Shown here: positions 60,438-64,000 of the stretch, in pieces
How the letters are laid out: every line of letters starts with the position of its first letter
Numbering within the stretch: position 1 is the stretch's first letter
Origin: Amblyornis subalaris
Taxonomy: Eukaryota; Chordata; Aves; Passeriformes; Ptilonorhynchidae
Length of the DNA stretch: 64,000 nt
Direction: 5' to 3'
Assembly: GCA_018881555.1 (NCBI GenBank)
Contig: JACAXG010000051.1
Location: 5,071,546 to 5,135,545, forward strand
The notes under the pieces: model-generated
The model's input: the letters and a program-made list of their open reading frames with translations, nothing else
Told to the model about the DNA's origin: nothing
Database searches by the model: none
Translations under genes and position numbers: made by a program

Positions 60438-63400
60438 AGATTTTGCTTTACCTGACTTCCTAAAACAAAGCAAAAAATATCAAGGTCCTGATGCAGCAAA
60501 TTATTTCATTATACACTTAGTTGCTTAACTTCAGAAGTGTTAACAGACATAGAGAAGTCAGTCTTTCATTGAACTGGATCATAGCTATATAGAACTTATA
60601 ACTATCAACTTTATATTTTTCCAAGGTTTCAACTGTTGATAAAATATTGATGTAATAGTCACAGTATAAGTAGGATACATCTCACTTGTCTTCACCTCTG
60701 AAAGGTTAAGCATTTCTTACAAGTTAGATATTATTTTTTTCTCTAGATAATGCAGATGGCACCTACAGGGACACATCTTGTATGGTTTGCATTGTCCACC
60801 GACAGACTTATTCCTCTTCATTAGGAGAAGGAATCCATCTGCTTATCTCAGATCAAATACCTACGCGTTAGCTGGACAAGGTTATATGAGTGTGTCTCTG
60901 AACAGCAAGTACACATTTTACAGGCTTACAGGAGTATTATTTGCAAAGATGTCCCCCAGTTACGAATGTATTTTAATACTGATGTCTCAGTTATTCAGCT
61001 TCTCTCAGCAGCAGAGGTTCTTTTTCTTGAATCTTTCCTGTCTCTTTGTAAGTATTTTACTATTGAAAGTTGTAAGCGTATCATGCAAGCTGCACAGAAG
61101 GACAGAATTGCATAGAAATGTTGCAGTGGTGATTGCTTCTAACTATGGCAGTTCTCTCCTCTTCTGCTTTTCCTTTGTTCTCCATCTCCCGGAATTTTAG
61201 GGTAGCAGGAGGGTGCGCTTGATGCATTTGGCCATAACTGCGGTCAATCTGAGTTCATCATGATAGAATTATCATTACTGCTGGTTTAATTCAATTCATA
61301 CTCCAGTCTGATATGAGGCTTTATTGGCACAATAAGAGAGAAATGGTCACTATATTCATGCTTGTAAAATGCATTATTTCACTCTGTGCCAAGGGGACAT
61401 TTTTTTTCCATGCATGTTTTTAATGTTATTCTTATCCAGATTTATTACTTAATATAATTTCATTTATGTAAGTTCCATACAGAAAATTTCATTTTGAAAA
61501 AAACCAAAAAATACCCTTTTAAATTTCAAATGTCAACTTTACTTTAACCTCGTTTTAACCTGGCTTGTAAGCCTAAGAATTTTAATATAAAGGTTAAGGT
61601 TTCTCCCTGCTTTATTTTTCCCCTTTACCAATGAACAAGAAAGGTTAAAAAAGGGAGACAGAGAAGGAACAACTATCCTTAAAATTCTAATTAAAATTAA
61701 ATCATTGAAAGATGAGTTTTCCCCATTTCCCATATTATGCTACTATAATCTGAATGAGAAACATTAGGAAACAGTTGCAAAGTTTGGAAAAGCAGAAGAG
61801 AATATAAAATCAATTTTTCACACTGAAGGTAGAACAAGGGCACAAATCAAAATGTTATAAACCAGAAATTTTCAATTGAATATGTGTGCATTAGCAAAGA
61901 ATATTTTCAAAGGAATTTGGACAAACTGCAATTTAATATTAATCCATGTAACATAACTGCAATAAGTAAAGGCAAAACGTTCACTTCTAATTTAGAGGCA
62001 AATATAAAGCTTGGAATCCAGGCATAAACTCATTAGAATCCAACAATCACTTCAGTTAGTATTTTATTTGAAGTTCTGGAAATACTACTACATAAAGCTC
62101 TGACACAACTTTAGGGGTCTTTTTTGATCATTTTCAGAGACAGAACTGCAGAAGACTTTTGGTGAAACTTTAAAGCTAAACTATTCAAAATAGATATCTT
62201 ATGCCTGATAAAACAGATGTACTAGGTTGTTTGGGGTTTTTGTCCTTGTCAAGAGATTAAATATTTTATCCTCAATATGGAAACTTGCAAGACTATTTTT
62301 TTCTTAGAAAGTCTAATAGAAGTTAAACACGATAATGATTCTTTTTGTGCTGTTGTGTTCTTTGAAGTCACTGGAATTTAATCATATGCTTCAAGTTAAG
62401 CTCATGATAACCTGCAACTCTGTGATAATGGCCTTTTTAACTCGATAGTCTTATTAATGACAGTACAGATGAGCCACATATGCAGAATGTTCAGCTTCTC
62501 ACAGGTTTCATTGAACAGCAATCTGAATGAAGTTTGCTGTTTTCTGGAGTGGTCCCTCACCTTGCATAGTTTGTATAGCAATCTGCCCTAGAGTGATAAT
62601 AGACCTATGGTTCTAGACAAAAGACCTTACTTTTCATGTAGAAGGAATGAACACCCATCAAGTGCTTTAAAATATGACTATACTACATGTTAGGATGGGC
62701 CTTTTGGTAAGAAAGATTAATGGGGCCACTTGTGATAGGTTATTGCAGCATAGTAGGTGTCATGAAGAATGTGCAGTACAGACGCCAGCTTTGTACAAAA
62801 AATAGGAGCTAGTCATGTTTTGCTGCTGACTTTAAAAACATAAAACTGACAGATATCAATGATTACTGTAATTAAATTATGGTTAATTTTTTAAAATACT
62901 TCAGTAGAAGTGCTATGAAAACTTTATACAATTCATTACACATTATGCAAATAACTGTTAAATTTGTTATCTTAAAACTACATAGTTCAATATTGTATTT
63001 TATGTAAGAGAAGTGATTGGCTGCTTCTGGCAATGGTAAATTAATTACCACTGGCTTAATTTGTAGCATGAAGATCTGCAAGGCTGTGTCCTGTGATAGT
63101 TGCCATGTTGTTTTACCACTGTTAAATTGTAATTATTGCTTTGGAAATCCTTATGTTTGGGACATTAACAGTGACAGTAGAATCTTGTCAAAATGCTAGT
63201 TGCCTAGCTACCACTAGATGGAACAAACTACTAGTAGAACTATAAAAACATTTGTTTTTCAAAGAGTATATTTAAAAGACATAACAACTGTGTTGTGACT
63301 GTTACAGCTTGTTTTCCTGTAGTTACTAACAGGCTGTCAAGAGAAGTGTTCAAAACTCAACTGAAGTTGCAAGAAGTAACTGTCAGGGCAATCAGACTTC

Positions 63401-64000
63401 CAGGCAGTCTTTGATCTTAATCTGACTTTGTGGTAGTAGTTACTGAAATTTCTCTTTTTCCAGAGAATAAAAATTCTGCAGGTAATGCAAGCCTGTTTTC
63501 AGGTCAGAACATATGGAAGATATTATCAGTTTACAGCAAGAGATTTTTCTTTAAATTTTATTTGAAATTGAAATACTGAAAAGTGATGTTATAATCCCTT
63601 TCAAAATTAGGTGATCTTGTATTTGAAAATTTCCTCTGGTTTCTTCCCTTAATATTAAAAAAATCCGAACAAAACTTACCTAAATACTTTTTAATTAATG
63701 AAATCTTACTAGGTGATAGAAAGATATTTCTCTCTCTTATACGGCTCACCTAACATTCAAGAAGTTTACATGGCAAACTGAACTTTAATCTTTAGATTTA
63801 AATTGCCTACACAAATAATTTTTTTCATTACAGGTCAATGCACAAATACGAAAGTGTCACTGACAAAATAACTTAGAGAGTCTGTAAGTTCTGATCCACA
63901 GCTCTCTCCCTGGGAGTGACTTTTTATCTCAGACTGGATTTTAGCAAAAAGGCCAATAACTATTGAATTAATGCAAGAAGATTGAATTGATGCTTACAGC
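60438..64000. other. AT-rich DNA to the window end, no gene called
   Basis: A 140-codon plus frame (60778-61200) is the longest outside repeats. Its product is rich in F, L and S and has no recognisable domain, so it is not called. The rest of the stretch has no repeat or RNA gene that I can identify. Confidence 0.5.

Noticed and set aside
60778..61200. 140-codon plus-strand frame
   Set aside because: F/L/S-rich product without a recognisable domain; length is within chance expectation for 64 kb and no promoter or splice evidence supports it.
1..64000. Bacterial-type features (operons, CRISPR, riboswitches, insertion sequences)
   Set aside because: The window is plainly vertebrate nuclear DNA; no regularly spaced short repeats or dense coding were found.

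Overview
The window looks like non-coding euchromatic DNA from a bird, most likely a songbird. The evidence is at least ten chicken-repeat-1 (CR1) LINE fragments with the avian 3' tail (ATTCTATGATTCTATGA or its complement), two solo long terminal repeats (LTRs) of types common in songbird genomes, low GC content, and no bacterial-style gene packing. The species cannot be named from the sequence alone. I found no convincing protein-coding exon, tRNA, rRNA, CRISPR array or operon. The remaining open frames are short, mostly low-complexity or repeat-derived, and of the length expected by chance in 64 kb. The window is best read as a gene desert or the inside of a very large intron.

Layout. 1-10,000 is AT-rich single-copy-looking DNA with one CR1 fragment at the left edge and an unexplained GC-rich patch near 4.8-5.1 kb. 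10,000-14,000 holds small ancient repeats, a CR1 3' end and a GC-rich LTR-like segment. 14,000-22,600 is mostly featureless, with an A/C-rich tract at 17.3 kb followed by an unexplained GC-richer stretch. 22,600-25,450 has three sense CR1 remnants followed by a candidate LTR pair with a perfect inverted repeat. 25,450-40,700 is AT-rich with three CR1 fragments, one homeodomain-motif-dense stretch and one protein-like open frame of uncertain meaning. 40,767-43,160 is a cluster of an antisense LTR with an internal minisatellite, a sense ERVL-type LTR, and a CR1 carrying a three-copy 16-base duplication. 43,160-49,950 is largely empty. 49,953-50,840 is a good antisense CR1, followed by about 1.8 kb containing degenerate internal repeats.

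The clearest structural story is at 54,715-57,345. There, a very old, heavily diverged CR1/L3-type LINE on the minus strand appears to be split by a younger antisense CR1. Two sense CR1 copies lie further right (57,540-57,926 and 59,728-60,437). Relics of the LINE ORF2 reverse transcriptase C-terminus can be read in four younger CR1 copies, and a piece of the region upstream of the reverse transcriptase can be read in the old LINE. All are broken and none looks able to move.

Fourteen isolated single N positions show this is draft assembly sequence. No undescribed gene system is evident. The most useful leads are the nested LINE, the LTR arrangements, the degenerate repeat at 51.0-52.9 kb and a few candidate conserved non-coding elements that need alignment to other birds.
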